Assembly (NCBI GenBank): GCA_017964325.1
Contig: JAGCSE010000257.1
Span: 1-61,472 of the forward strand
Source of the DNA: Victivallales bacterium
GTDB lineage: Bacteria > Verrucomicrobiota > Lentisphaeria > Oligosphaerales > Oligosphaeraceae
Reading direction: 5' to 3'
DNA: 61,472 bases
The notes beneath the pieces were generated by a model. It did not search any database and was not told the origin of the DNA. It saw nothing but the letters and a program-made list of their open reading frames with translations. Made by a program: the position numbers and the translations under genes. Below are positions 42,783-54,500 of this stretch, one piece after another (the first letter of the stretch is position 1; every line of letters starts with the position of its first letter).

Positions 42783-45428
42783 TTATCTCTCCAATTCCAA
42801 AAATCCCACGCGATCGCAATTGGTGGAATCGCCGTTTGTCGGACGCCACATGATGAATTCATTCGTGCCAAAACGCCGCACCGTCACATTTGCCCGCAGG
42901 CGATCGCCAGCCGTCACGCCAAGCAGCTTCAGCGGGACGGTCCATTCGCAGGACCATGAAGCATCCTTCACAGATGTCTTCAATGCCGCCGACATCAATT
43001 CCGCCGTTTCCACACGCTTGTTGTTCACCAACTTGAATCCTTCAAACTTACCAGACGTAAATCCTCTAAAAACAATGATATCCGATGTCGCGCCGTCGGA
43101 AGCCATGAAGGCCAGTTCAACGGCGTCGTTGCCAGCCCAGCCGTCGCCAAGCGAACGCTTTGCAGGAAGCATCGTTTCGACGGCTACTTTCAAAACATCG
43201 CCATCCAACACAAACAATGCCTTCGCGGGATTTTCCGCAACGGCGCCATCGTAATTGACGCCTAGTTCCATCACCGCCACAGGACGGCTGCCGCGGGGCA
43301 CTTTCAACGTCGGCATCTTGCTCAAATTCGCCTTGACAACCTTCTTCTGGCCGGGCCGTTCGTGTGGAAGCACCACGTCATCCGTCGGATTCACGACAGG
43401 CCACGACGCGCGGCGCGCATCTTCGTACAATCCCATCTTTTCCACAGGTATCGCCTCGAATCCAACGGCTTCCAATTCCTTTGGATTCTTGTATTTAACG
43501 GACAACACTTTCCCGTTTTTATCCTTCGTCAGCGTGATCCATGACACGTCATCGTCATGGATGACGTTGTCCTTTACCGTCTGTAAATTGATCGTCCCCT
43601 TATGGATGTCATCCCATAGGCCGCCAGCTGAAACGTTGCGTGTGAACACGTTACGCTTCGGGACGCCCGGATCGTCGTCCAAAATGTTCACAAGCGTCGG
43701 ATATTTTTTCGCCCACAATTCACTCTGGTAAGGCATATTGCGCAAGTATGTGCGAAGCTCGCCCTTTTGGTCGTCCGTCGCCGCCTTCTGCCAACCCATG
43801 CCGCGGTTGTCCAAATGCGCCGCCTTCCAGCAATCGACGAACACATTGTTATCGACAATATTGTCGTCGCCTCCGCCGATGAACACCGCCTGGTTGCAGC
43901 GTTCAAACAGGTTGCCATAAATTGTATGTCCGCAATGCTGATCATCCAGATAAATCGTCATACCCCCGTATGACGACGAACCCATGATATGATGCCAATA
44001 GTTGTAGCGCAGGATGTTGCCGCGCTGCGTCCAATCGCGGCCGACATAATATGCGCCCGCATCGCCAGACTCATAGACGGCGTTGTGGATTTCATTGTAT
44101 TCCACGATGTGGTCGTTGCCGCTGGCCGACAACGCCATGTGCGGACCATGATGCAGCAAATTGTGCGCCATGCGGTTGCCGCAACCGTTGATGCTGATAG
44201 CCGTTGTGTAAGTTCGAGCACGGCGAGAATAGTCGTGCACATGGTTGTTCTCCGCACAATTATGGCCTGGCGTCAACGTCTTGCGGTCGCCGCCGGACAT
44301 ATAGACTCCGCCCGAACCCGTATTATAGACATCGCAGCCATACAACAGATTATATGAGCCGCTGAACGTGCCGCCACCATTGCCCGTGTTGCGGATGACG
44401 CAACCCGTCATCTCGCAATGGTCGCCATTGATGGAGAACGCCGAGCCACGGACATTCTCCAACGTCAGATTCTCAAAATGAACATGGCTCAGTTCCTTTG
44501 TATTGAACAATTGGTTCAAGACGGAAATTTCCAGACGGCCGCCGTCGTGCGGCGGGATGAAATACAGCTTCTTTTCGGTCCTGTCAATGTAGTATTCACC
44601 TGGATTTTGAAGTTCGGACAACAGGTTGAAGATGTAGCAGCGCGTCCGTTCAGGCGTGATGCCGTATGTCGGCTTGACGGCAGGATCGCGGCTGTATTGG
44701 TCCTTTTCAGGGCCGAAACCACGAATCGGCTCTGCAAGTTCCGCCCAGTCAAAATGATAATACGCAAATATCCATGGGTCTTTTTCGGATTTCCAACGTT
44801 CGGAACGGCCTTTTGCATCGAGAATGACATTCAAATCATCCAATTTCTTCACAAGACCGATGAAACCGCTTTTCGGCCAGCGGGAAATCGACATCGGCTC
44901 GTCGTCGTAGAACAATTCGCCTTCAACCACCGGATTGCCGTTGGCGAAGCCACGCTTGCTGAAATGCCCCAAATCCGTGATGGCGGACAAATCCGCCATC
45001 TTGACTTTCTCCCGCGACTCCGACGGCAGCAGCGCCTTCACATTTGCTTCCTGAAGCGATTTTAACGCCGGAACAGACTGGGAGCCGGTAAAACGCACTT
45101 CACCGCCCTGAACGCCTCTGTAAACGACGGGAGCCCCTTCAGAGCCTGAGTCTTCCTTGGTAAACGACACAGTTTTGCTGAAACGGTATGTCCCGGCGGC
45201 GAATTCGACGATGATGGGCTTGTTGGTTTTGATTTGTCGAACTTTCAGCCTGGCGGCATCCAATGTGGCCAACGGCTTGTCAACCGTGCCTGGATTGGCA
45301 TCGTTGCCGTCAGGGGAGACGAAGATGTCCGCCGGAAATGACATGGAAGGAGTGGTGGTTTTCCATGGCGGCACGGCGGCCGCGGCGGCCGCAAGGGCGA
45401 TGGACAATGTGGTGAGCTTGAGATTCAT
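42783..45428 (-). CDS. Secreted right-handed beta-helix protein with C-terminal CBM9-like domain
   Basis: This 881-residue protein has a signal peptide (MNLKLTTLSIALAAAAAAV) and the start DIFVSPDGNDANPGTVDKPL, which is the DUF1565 entry to parallel beta-helices. The long middle part is full of helix rungs (NVRGSAFSINGDHCEMTGCV, SGGVYMSGGDRKTLTP, NILRYNYWHHIMGSSSYGGM), as in pectate-lyase-like and polysaccharide lyase folds. From about 715 a beta-sandwich (AENPAKALFVLDGDVLKVAV... WSCEWTVPLKLLGV) resembles family 9 carbohydrate-binding modules. Its likely role is binding or cutting a plant or host glycan outside the cell. AAGGAG precedes the ATG. A GC hairpin element lies in its 5' gap. Confidence 0.83.
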   Translation of the reverse strand: MNLKLTTLSIALAAAAAAVPPWKTTTPSMSFPADIFVSPDGNDANPGTVDKPLATLDAARLKVRQIKTNKPIIVEFAAGTYRFSKTVSFTKEDSGSEGAPVVYRGVQGGEVRFTGSQSVPALKSLQEANVKALLPSESREKVKMADLSAITDLGHFSKRGFANGNPVVEGELFYDDEPMSISRWPKSGFIGLVKKLDDLNVILDAKGRSERWKSEKDPWIFAYYHFDWAELAEPIRGFGPEKDQYSRDPAVKPTYGITPERTRCYIFNLLSELQNPGEYYIDRTEKKLYFIPPHDGGRLEISVLNQLFNTKELSHVHFENLTLENVRGSAFSINGDHCEMTGCVIRNTGNGGGTFSGSYNLLYGCDVYNTGSGGVYMSGGDRKTLTPGHNCAENNHVHDYSRRARTYTTAISINGCGNRMAHNLLHHGPHMALSASGNDHIVEYNEIHNAVYESGDAGAYYVGRDWTQRGNILRYNYWHHIMGSSSYGGMTIYLDDQHCGHTIYGNLFERCNQAVFIGGGDDNIVDNNVFVDCWKAAHLDNRGMGWQKAATDDQKGELRTYLRNMPYQSELWAKKYPTLVNILDDDPGVPKRNVFTRNVSAGGLWDDIHKGTINLQTVKDNVIHDDDVSWITLTKDKNGKVLSVKYKNPKELEAVGFEAIPVEKMGLYEDARRASWPVVNPTDDVVLPHERPGQKKVVKANLSKMPTLKVPRGSRPVAVMELGVNYDGAVAENPAKALFVLDGDVLKVAVETMLPAKRSLGDGWAGNDAVELAFMASDGATSDIIVFRGFTSGKFEGFKLVNNKRVETAELMSAALKTSVKDASWSCEWTVPLKLLGVTAGDRLRANVTVRRFGTNEFIMWRPTNGDSTNCDRVGFLELER

Positions 45429-45477
45429 TGGCAGGGCTCCTTTTTTATTTGTAAATCATGCGGTGCCTTCGGCGCCG

Positions 45478-45503
45478 CGGTCGCACAGAGTGCGCCCCTC
45501 CCG
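45478..45503. repeat. GC-rich hairpin element (dispersed family member)
   Basis: GGTCGCACAGAGTGCGCCCC with a 5-bp stem CGCAC/GTGCG is followed by TCCCG. It is nearly identical to the copy at 37762-37790. It lies between the terminator of the giant TPS exoprotein gene and the start of the beta-helix gene. Confidence 0.6.
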
Positions 45504-45504
45504 T

Positions 45505-45551
45505 TCAAAAAAAAGCCGCGGATTCCACTTTTTTTGTGAAATCCGCGGCTT
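45505..45551 (-). terminator. Strong intrinsic terminator of the TPS exoprotein gene
   Basis: A perfect 12-bp stem (45513-45524 with 45540-45551) encloses a loop with its own A/T run. On the minus strand it is followed by a run of eight T (45507-45514 on the + strand is A). It sits 26 bp after the stop at 45578. Confidence 0.93.
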
Positions 45552-45577
45552 GCGTTCATTTACCTAGAAGCGGGAGA

Positions 45578-48500
45578 TTACCATTCCCACTTGTCGCCCT
45601 GGTACCAGCTGAAGGTATCGTCCAGGGAGTAGATGTCGATGGTGTCGGGGCCAACGCCTTCAGGCAGACCATCGATGGTGCCACAGCCTTGCATGATGTG
45701 CTCGATGCTCATATCCTGCGGCTTGAGGTCCAGCATCATATAGACGTGCGGGAAGTAGATCAACTTGCCGTCCGCCAGATAGTTGCCGTTGTAGGCGGCG
45801 ATCATGGCGCGGATTTGGCTGTTGAACTCGCCTTCGGCGCGGCTGACCTGGTTGACAGGCGTGTTGTTGCCGCCCCAGACGCGACCGTTCCAGTAGATGA
45901 TGCCAGGTTCGGTGTTGGGCTTGCCGTCGTAGTAGATCTTGCCGTCGCCGGTTCTGCCGTCGGCATAGACCCAGACTTTGTCCTTGCCTTCGCCTTCGGT
46001 GCCGGGCAGCTTGTTCACATGGAACTCGCCGTCGGCGTCGATGGTCACCGGGCTGTTGGATTCGACATCGCCGATCTTGCCGCCAGTCGTGATGATCACG
46101 TCTTCACCGGCGGTGATGTTGACGTCGCCGGGGCCGCCGCCGGCGGAGACGTCGCCGTTGGCTTCGATGACGACTTCATAGTCGGAGCGGATGCCGTTGT
46201 TCGCAATATTCAGAGTACCGGCCTTGATATAGACGGAGTGGGCGTCGTTGACGATGCCGGTCTTGTCGCCGTTGTCCAGAGCGCGGACGCGGACGGCGCT
46301 GACGTTGGATGCGCGGGCGTCGATGATGACGTTGCCGTCGGTGGCCTCGACCTTGTGGAGGACCAGGCTGCCTGCGCCGTCTCTCGAAGCGAAGATGTCG
46401 CTGTCGTTGCCTTCGGCCATGGCGACGAGCCTGACGCTCGAGGAGCCTGCGAGCTTGACCGCGATGTCGGCGTCGCCGCCCGTGGTGTTGAGCTGGACGT
46501 CGCTCGCCTTGTTGATGCGGAGCAGCTGAGCCGTTTCGGGCTGGCCGATCGTGTCGCCGAGGGCTTCGCCGTCGTTCCTGTAGGAGAGGACGCCAATGCC
46601 TTCTTCAGCCGTGACCTTGACGGTCCTGGCCGTGATGTCGGCGTCGCTGCGGTCGGTGTCGCGGCGGAAAGCGCCCTTGGTGGCGATGTTGACGAGATCA
46701 CCAGCGGTGATGCCGGTGCCGGAAATCATGTCGGCCAGAATGTCGAGGGCGTCGTCTTCGTCACCGATGTCACGTTTAGCCGTCAACTCGACCTTTTCGG
46801 CCACGACGTTGGGAGTTTCGTTAAAGTCGCTGCCATCGAGGATGCTACCTTCCTCGGCTTCGATGTAAACCATGCCGTCGGCCGAAATCTGGCCGATTCT
46901 GAGGTTGCCGGCGGTATCATAGAGCACGAGGTCGCCGCCACCACGCTGGGCGATGCTGATGTTTTCAGAGCGGCTGCCGTTGTTGACGTTGACCTGGACA
47001 TCATGCTTGTTGTTGGAGACGATGTTGACATAGCCCGCGTTGTCGAGCGTGATGGTTTCGGCACCGTCGATGGTGACAGGGCCGTCCACGCCGATGGTGA
47101 TGGGCGTTTCTTCATCAGCACTTGCCAAGATGACTTTGTCGGAACGGAAGACGGAGTCGTCGATGGAGACGGCGTTCTCAACGTCGATTCTCTTGCAATT
47201 GGCGCTGGCGCTGAATGTCGCATCCATGATGACGGCGCCGTCGCCGCCCATCTCAAACGTGACATTGCCATCGTCGTCGATCTCGATGGTATCGTCCGCG
47301 CCGGCAACGGCAATGTTGCCTTCGATGGCGTCGATGACCGTACCGCCTTCGATGCGGCCGGCCTTGACCATCACGTTATGATGCTTGGACAGGGCCGTGG
47401 AGTTCGTGATGCTCGTCTTCGCCGTGACATCGACGTTGCCTTCTTCGGAGACCAGCGTGCTGCCGACGATGTAGTCGGCGGAGACCTTCAGGTCTTCCTT
47501 CGCCGTGAGAGCCATGCCGTCGATTTCGCCGTCGGCGTCAAGGTCAACCGAACCATTCTTGGCCATGAGCACGGAGTCAACAATCGTGCCGACTTCAGCC
47601 TTGATATTGCCTTGAACGGCGATCAGGTCGCTGTTGACGATGTAGTCGGCGGTCGCCGTGATGACGTCTTCGTCGCTGGATTCAAGACCGATTCCGGCCG
47701 TGATGGCGGAACCGTCGATTTCCCGTGCGGTCAGTATGGCCTTGCCGTCGAAGTTGCCGACGACGCCGTTCATGTCGCTGTTGGTCGCCGTGATGGTGGC
47801 GGTGCCGTCCTTGGCTTCTTCGCCCGTCGTGATGAACGTCGTGTTGACGATGTTCATGCCGTCTTCGGATTCAAATGTGAGGTCCTTGCCAGCCGTGAAG
47901 GTGGAGTCTTTGACAACGCCCTTGATGGCGGTGACCGTCAGGCTGCCGTCGGAGGTCATCGTATAGACGCCGTTGACGGCGGTGATTTCGCCGCTGTCGA
48001 GCGTCAGGTCTTCGGTTGCGTAGATGGACATGTCGCCGAGAGTCTTCAGCGTTTCGCCGTCGAAGGTGAACGTGCCGTCAACCGCGTATGCGTCGAGTTT
48101 CGCGACTTCGACCGCGCCGTGCATGTTGACGTCCGCGCCGCGGAGCGTCAGGTCGTAGGTGCCATAGACGTAGTCGCCGCCGATGTCCAGCGTGCCGAAT
48201 TCGTCTTCGTAGCGGGCGATGATGGACACATCGTTGGCGAGCGAGACGCCGCCGTCGATGGTGACGTTGGCCGCCTGGATGTTGCCGTACAGGCCGATTT
48301 CGTCGCCCTTGAGGGTCAGATCGGCCTGGGTGTTCTCTTCGGCCTTGACGGCTCCGACGCGGAGCTGCTTGGCGGAGATTTCCACGTTTTCGTGGATGAC
48401 CGTTTCGCGGACGCCCGCGATATCGAGGGTGCCCTTCTCGACGGTGTAGCTATCGCCGAAGAGTTCGAGCTGGTCTGCGATGACGCGGACATCGTCGCCG

Positions 48501-51500
48501 CCCGTGAGGGTGCCGTTGAAGATGACGGCCTGGTCGGCAGACACGATCAACTGGCCTTCGGAGGTGATGTCGCCCGTGAACTCGGCGCTGCCGCTGGTGG
48601 CGGCGACGATGGCGTTGTCCATGGCGATTGTGCCGCCCTGGAGGACGATGGCGCCGGCCGTGACGGTCGTGCTGTCGATCTTGATGTTATCGGCCGCGAC
48701 GCTCAGTTCGCCGTTGAGGGCGGACTGCAGGATGTTGAGGTCGCCTTCGTTCGTGATGTCGGCCTGGCCGCTGACGTTGTTGACGGTCAGGTTGGCGATC
48801 TTAGTCGTGAAGCTGGCGTTCTGCGCACCTTCGATGTCCAGCGTGTCGGCCGTGATGTCGCCGTCCATGTCGCTGACAGAGGTCAGGACGACCTTGCCCG
48901 TCGCGTCGATGGTCATGGTGGTCAGGTCGGCGTTCACGTCGTTCAGCGTGACGTCGCCGCCGTTCTTAACGGTCACTTCGTAGGCGTTGACGTTCAGCGG
49001 CAGGAACTGGCCGATGGCCAGCTCGTCGTTGCCTTCGAAGGTCGCCGTGGCGGCCGTGACCGTCACGTCGTTGTTCGTCAGCTTGTCGGCCTTGACGTTG
49101 AGGTTCTGGACGAGGATGTCGCCCGCGAAATGGATGTCGCCGCCGACCAGGTTCAGGTCGTTGGTCATGCCTTCTTCCTGCTTGGTGGCGCCGAGGCGCA
49201 TCTGCTTGGCGGTGATGGTCGTGCCGTTGACGTTGACGACGGTTTCGCGTGCGCCCGTCAGGTCGAGGATGCCTTCCGCGACAGTGTAGGCGTCGCCGAA
49301 GAGTTCGAGTTCGTCGGCGATGACGCGGACGTCTTTTCCGCCTTCGAGGTTGCCGTTCAGATAGACGGCCTGGTCGGCGGACAGGATCAGCTGGCCGTCT
49401 GCCTTGATGTCGCCCGTGAACTCGGCGTTGCCCGCCGTGGCCGCGACGATGGCGTCGGTCAGATCGATTTCGTCGGCGAGGAGGACGACGCTGCCGGCGG
49501 AGACGGCCGTGTCGGCGACCGTGACCTTATCGGCGGTGACGCTCAAGTCGCCCGTGAGGGTGGATTTGAGAATGTTGAGTTCGCCTTCGTTCGTGATGTC
49601 GGCGGTATCGGAAACGTTGTTGACGGTCAGGTTGCTGATCGTCGTGTTGAACTCGGCGATCTTCGCGCCTTCGATGTCCAGCGTGTCGGCCTTGACGGAG
49701 CCCGTCATCGTGCTGACGGAGGTCAGCGTGACCGTGCCGGCCGCTTCGATGTCGAACTCGGTGCCGTCGGCGTTCACGTCGTTCAGCGTGACAACGTCGC
49801 CGCCGTTCTTGACGGTCACCGTGTAGGCGTTCGTGTTCAGGGCAAGATCCTTGCCGATGTCGAGCTTGTCGTTGCCTTCGAAGGTCGCGGTCGCGGCCGT
49901 GACGATGACGTCGGCGTTGGTCAGCTTGTCGGCCTTGACGTTGAGGTTCTGGACGAGGATGTCGCCCGCGAGGTGGATGTCGCCGCCGGCCAGGTTCAGG
50001 TCGTTGGCCATGCCTTCTTCCTGCTTGGTGGCGCCGAGGCGCATCTGCTTGGCGGTGATGGTCGTGCCGTTCACGTTGAAGACGGTTTCGCGTGCGCCCG
50101 TGAAGTCGAGGATGCCGTTTTCAACGGTGTAGTTTTCGCCGTTGAGTTCGAGCTCGTCGGCGACGACGCGGACGTCCTTGGCGCCTTCTTCGCCGTCGCT
50201 GAGGTCGCCGTTCAGATAGACGGCCTTGTCGGCGGACAATTCGATAGAGCCGTCGGCCTTGATGTCGCCACTCAGCTCGGCGTTGCCGCTGGTGGCGGCG
50301 ACGATGGCGTATTTCAGGTCGATTTCGTTGGCGAGCAGGACGACGCTGCCGGCGGAGACGGCCGTGCTGTCAACCGTGATCTTATCGGCTGTGACGCTCA
50401 AGTCACCCGTGAGGGTGGAGTTGAGGATGTTGATGTCGCCTTCGTTCGTGACGTCGGCGGAGCCGCTGACGTTGCTGACGGCCAGGTTCGTCACCTGCGT
50501 GTCGGCGGCAATGTCGCCGACGGAGCTCAGGATGAGCGTTTCCGCCGTGGCGGTCACCGTGGTGACATCCTTATTATACTGGTCGTCGATGGCGACCTTC
50601 ACGGAATCCGTGATTTCGATTTGCGGGGCGACCGTCGTGACAGCGGCGTCATTCGCGTTCTTGATGACGACCTTGTCGGCGCTGGCGATGGTCTGCTCGA
50701 CATCGACCTTGCCGCCTTCTTCGGCCGCGTCGATGGTGACGGTTGCGGTGCCGTCTTCCTTGATGGCGGTCAATGTCGTGCTGCCCTTGATGGCGGCGGA
50801 CTTGGCGGTGACATTGCCGTTCTTCGCGAGCATGTCGGTCGCATCAATGAGCGTCTTGGCGGTGGCGTTGACGTCGCCTTCTTCGGAAACCAGCACACTG
50901 CCGACGATGTAGTCGGCGGTGATGTCCAGATTCTTGACGGCGGTGAACGTCATGCCGTCAATTTCGCCGTCGGTTTCAAGCTTGACCTTGCCATTCTTGG
51001 CGAGGACGACGGTGTCGTTGATGGTCTTGTTGACATAGACTTCGATGTCGCCGTTGATGGCGATGAGGTCGCTGTTGAGGATGTAGTCGGCGGTCGCCTT
51101 GATCGCCGCAGGTTCCTTTTCGGATTCGAGGCCGGTTCCGGCTGCGGTGAACGCGGAGCCGTCGATTTCACGTGCAGTCAGGATCACGGAGCCCGCGAAA
51201 TCACCGACGACACCGTTCAGATCAGCATCGGAGACGGCATACTTTCTGACATCGGCTCTGGTTCCAGCCTCGACCGGGGCGCCAGCCGTGATGGTGGCGA
51301 CGCCTTCGCCCGTCGTCACGAACGTCGTGTTGACGATGTTCATGCCGCTTTCGGAGGTGAAGGTGAGGTTCTTTCCGGCCGTGAAGAGGGAGTCGGCGAT
51401 GACGCCCTTGATGGCGGTGACTTCCAGATTGTCCGCGGCGGTCATCGTGTAGCGGCCGCTGGTGGAATAGATGTTACCCTGCGTCAGGGTCAGGTCGGCA

Positions 51501-54500
51501 AACGAGAAGATGGTGATGTCGTCGTCGAGAACGACCGTGGCGGAGTCGCCGAAGGTGAGGCCATAGACGGAGACGTCGCCGTCAATGGTGATGATCTTGC
51601 CGTCGAGCGTAAGTTCGGCTTGGGTGCCCTCTTCGGTCCTGACGGAGCCGAGGCGGAGTTGTTCGCCAGCGGAGATGGTCGTCATGCCGTTGACGTCGAG
51701 GATCGTCTCGCGGGAGCCCGTGAGGTCGAGGATGCCGTCGATGGCGACGTTTTCGCCGAAGAGTTCCAGCTGGTCGGCGATGACGCGGACGTCAGAGCCG
51801 CCCGTGAGGTCGCCGTTCAGGAAGACCGCCTGGCTGGCGGAGATGATCAGCTGGCCCTCGGCCTTGATGTCGCCCGTCAGTTCGGCGTTGCCGCTGGTGG
51901 CGGCGACGACGGCGTCCTTCAGGGTGATTTCGTCGCCCTGCAGGACGACGCTGCCGGCGGAGACGGTCGCCCAGTCGATGGTGATGTTGTCGGCCGCGAC
52001 GCTCAGTTCGCCGTTGAGGGCGGACTGCAGGATGTTGAGGGCGCCGTCGTTCGTGACGTCGGCCTGGCCGCTCACGTTGTTGACCGTCAGGTTGGCGATC
52101 GTCGTCGTGAAGCTGGCGTTCTTCGCGCCTTCGATGTCCAGCGTGTCGGCGGTGACGGAGCCCGTCATCGTGCTGACGGAGGTCAGCGTGACGGTGCCGG
52201 CCGCTTCGATGTCGAGTTCGGTGTCGGCGCCGTTCACGTCGTTCAGCGTGACGTCGCCGCCGTTCTTGACGGTCACCGTGTAGGCGTTCGTGTTCAGGGC
52301 AAAATCCTTGCCGATGTCGAGCGTGCCGTTGCCTTCGAAGGTCGCCGTGGCGGCCGTGACGATGACGTCGTTGTTCGTCAGCTTGTCGGCCTTGACGTTG
52401 AGGTTCTGGACGAGGATGTCGCCCGCGAGGTGGACGTCGCCGCCTTCGAGGTTCAGGTCGTTGGCCATGCCCTCTTCCTGCCTGGTGGCGCCGAGGCGCA
52501 TCTGCTTGGCGGTGATCGTCGTGCCGTTGACGTTGACGACGGTTTCGCGGGCGCCCGTCAGGTCGAGGATGCCGTCCGCGACGGTGTAGGTTTCGCCGAA
52601 GAGCTCCAGCTCGTCGGCGATGACGCGGACGTCAGAGCCGCCTTCGAGGTTGCCGTTCAGATAGACGGCCTGGTCGGCGGAGATGATCAGCTGGCCCTCG
52701 GCCTTGATGTCGCCCGTCAGCTCGGCGTTGCCGCTGGTGGCGGCGACGACGGCGTTCTTCAGGGTGATTTCGTCGGCAATCAGGACGACGCTGCCGGCGG
52801 AGACGGTCGCCCAGTCGATGGTGATGTTGTCGGCGGTGACGCTCAAGTTGCCCGTGAGGGTGGAGTTGAGGATGGTAAGGTCGCCGTCGTTCGTGATGTC
52901 GGCCTGGCCGCTGACGTTGTTGACGACCAATTCGCCAACAGTTGTGATCGCGTCGATGTCGCTGATGGAGCTCAATGTGAGCTTGTCAGCCGTGGCGTTC
53001 AATATGGTGGCATCCTTGTATTGGTCGTTGATGGCGACGTCGCCGCTGCCGGCGACGACTTCGACTTCGGGAGCGATGGTCGTGACGGAGGCATTGGGAG
53101 CTTCAATCGTCACCTTCTTGGCGGTGGCGATGGATTCCGTGATGGCGTTGTCGGCCTTCAGGGAGGCGTTGCCGCCGACGGACGTCAGCCTGACGTTGCT
53201 CATGTCCTTGGCGGTGGCGGAGACGTCGCCGACCGCGATTGCGGTGGAGTCGATGATGGACTTCGCGGCCGTGATGTCGGCCGTCTCGGTCGCGCCGACG
53301 GCCACTGAGTTGATGACGTCGCCGGAAGCGTTGATCTTGGCGTACGTGTAGGCGTCGGCGGTGGAGTCGATGATGTCGAAGCCGTTTTCAGTCGTCAGTT
53401 CGACATGGCCCTGCTTGGACTTGGCATAGACGCCGGAGATGTCTTCGCCCGTGGCCTTCAGCTCGATGTCGCCTGTTTCGCTGATGTAGGCGCTGGCGGT
53501 GATGCCGAACGCTTCGAGCTTGATGTCGCCGACGTTGGTGACGGTCAGTCCGTCGATTTCCTTGTTGGCGTTGACCGTTACGGTGGAGTCACCGTCCTTC
53601 GCGAGGACGACGGCGCCGACGACGGAGCCTTCCGTCGCTTCGACAAGGATGTCGCCCTTTTCGGCGACGTAGGTGCCGCCGACGACCCATATGCCGCTCG
53701 CGTCGATGGCCGTCTCGCCAGCGGCGACGTTTTGTCCGGCGACGGAGACGGTCACGCCGTCGAGTTCGCCCTTCTCAGCAGCGATGGTGGCGGAGTCCGC
53801 AACGAAGGTGGAGTTGACGATGCTACCCTCGGCGAGCGTCAGGTCAATGGACTTGGAGGCTTCGAACTTGGAATCGACGATGGCCGTCTTAATGGCGGTA
53901 ACGTTGATGTCACCTTCCGCTGCGGTGAAGAAGTAGCGGTTGGTTCCGGCGGCGACGATGCTGTCGGGATCCGTGAAGTCGATGTCGCCGTTCAAGGCGG
54001 TGATGGCGATGTCGCCCGTGAGCGCTATCAGGGTGGCGGGACCGTTCTTGACAGACGCGCCCGACAATGTCATGTCGTTGTTGGCGAAGAAGGTGGATTC
54101 GAGCTTGAGCTCGCCGTCGGAGAGAATGGACATGTCGTGTCCAGCCGAAGCGGTAGAACCCTGTGCAAGGGAAATTGTGCCGCCACTGGACAACAGCGAA
54201 AGGTCGTGGTCTGCTATGAGTTCAGCGCCTGTGAACTCGATATTACCAAAGGCCGCGACGGCCAGGTCACGACCGACGACGGCACCCTGTGCAAATGCAA
54301 GGGTGGCTGTTCCACCAGTGGACAACAGCGAGAAGTCGCGTGCTGCCTCGAGGGCCGTGCCTGTCAACTCGATATTGCCATTGGCCGTGACGGTCAGGTC
54401 TTCAATAATCGCTAAACTGTCGCCGAAGTAGTTGAAATTTTCTGTTGCATAAACCAGGAGGTTTTGGAGTTGGACTTTGCCGTTGACGGTGACGTCCTTG

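Noticed and set aside
45458..53308. An open reading frame of 2616 codons on the + strand, antisense to the TPS exoprotein gene
   Set aside because: It mirrors the repeats and strong codon bias (GTC, GAC, GCC) of the real gene. Its product is low-complexity Val/Asp/Gly, it has no family match by eye, it starts in another gap and it has no ribosome site.
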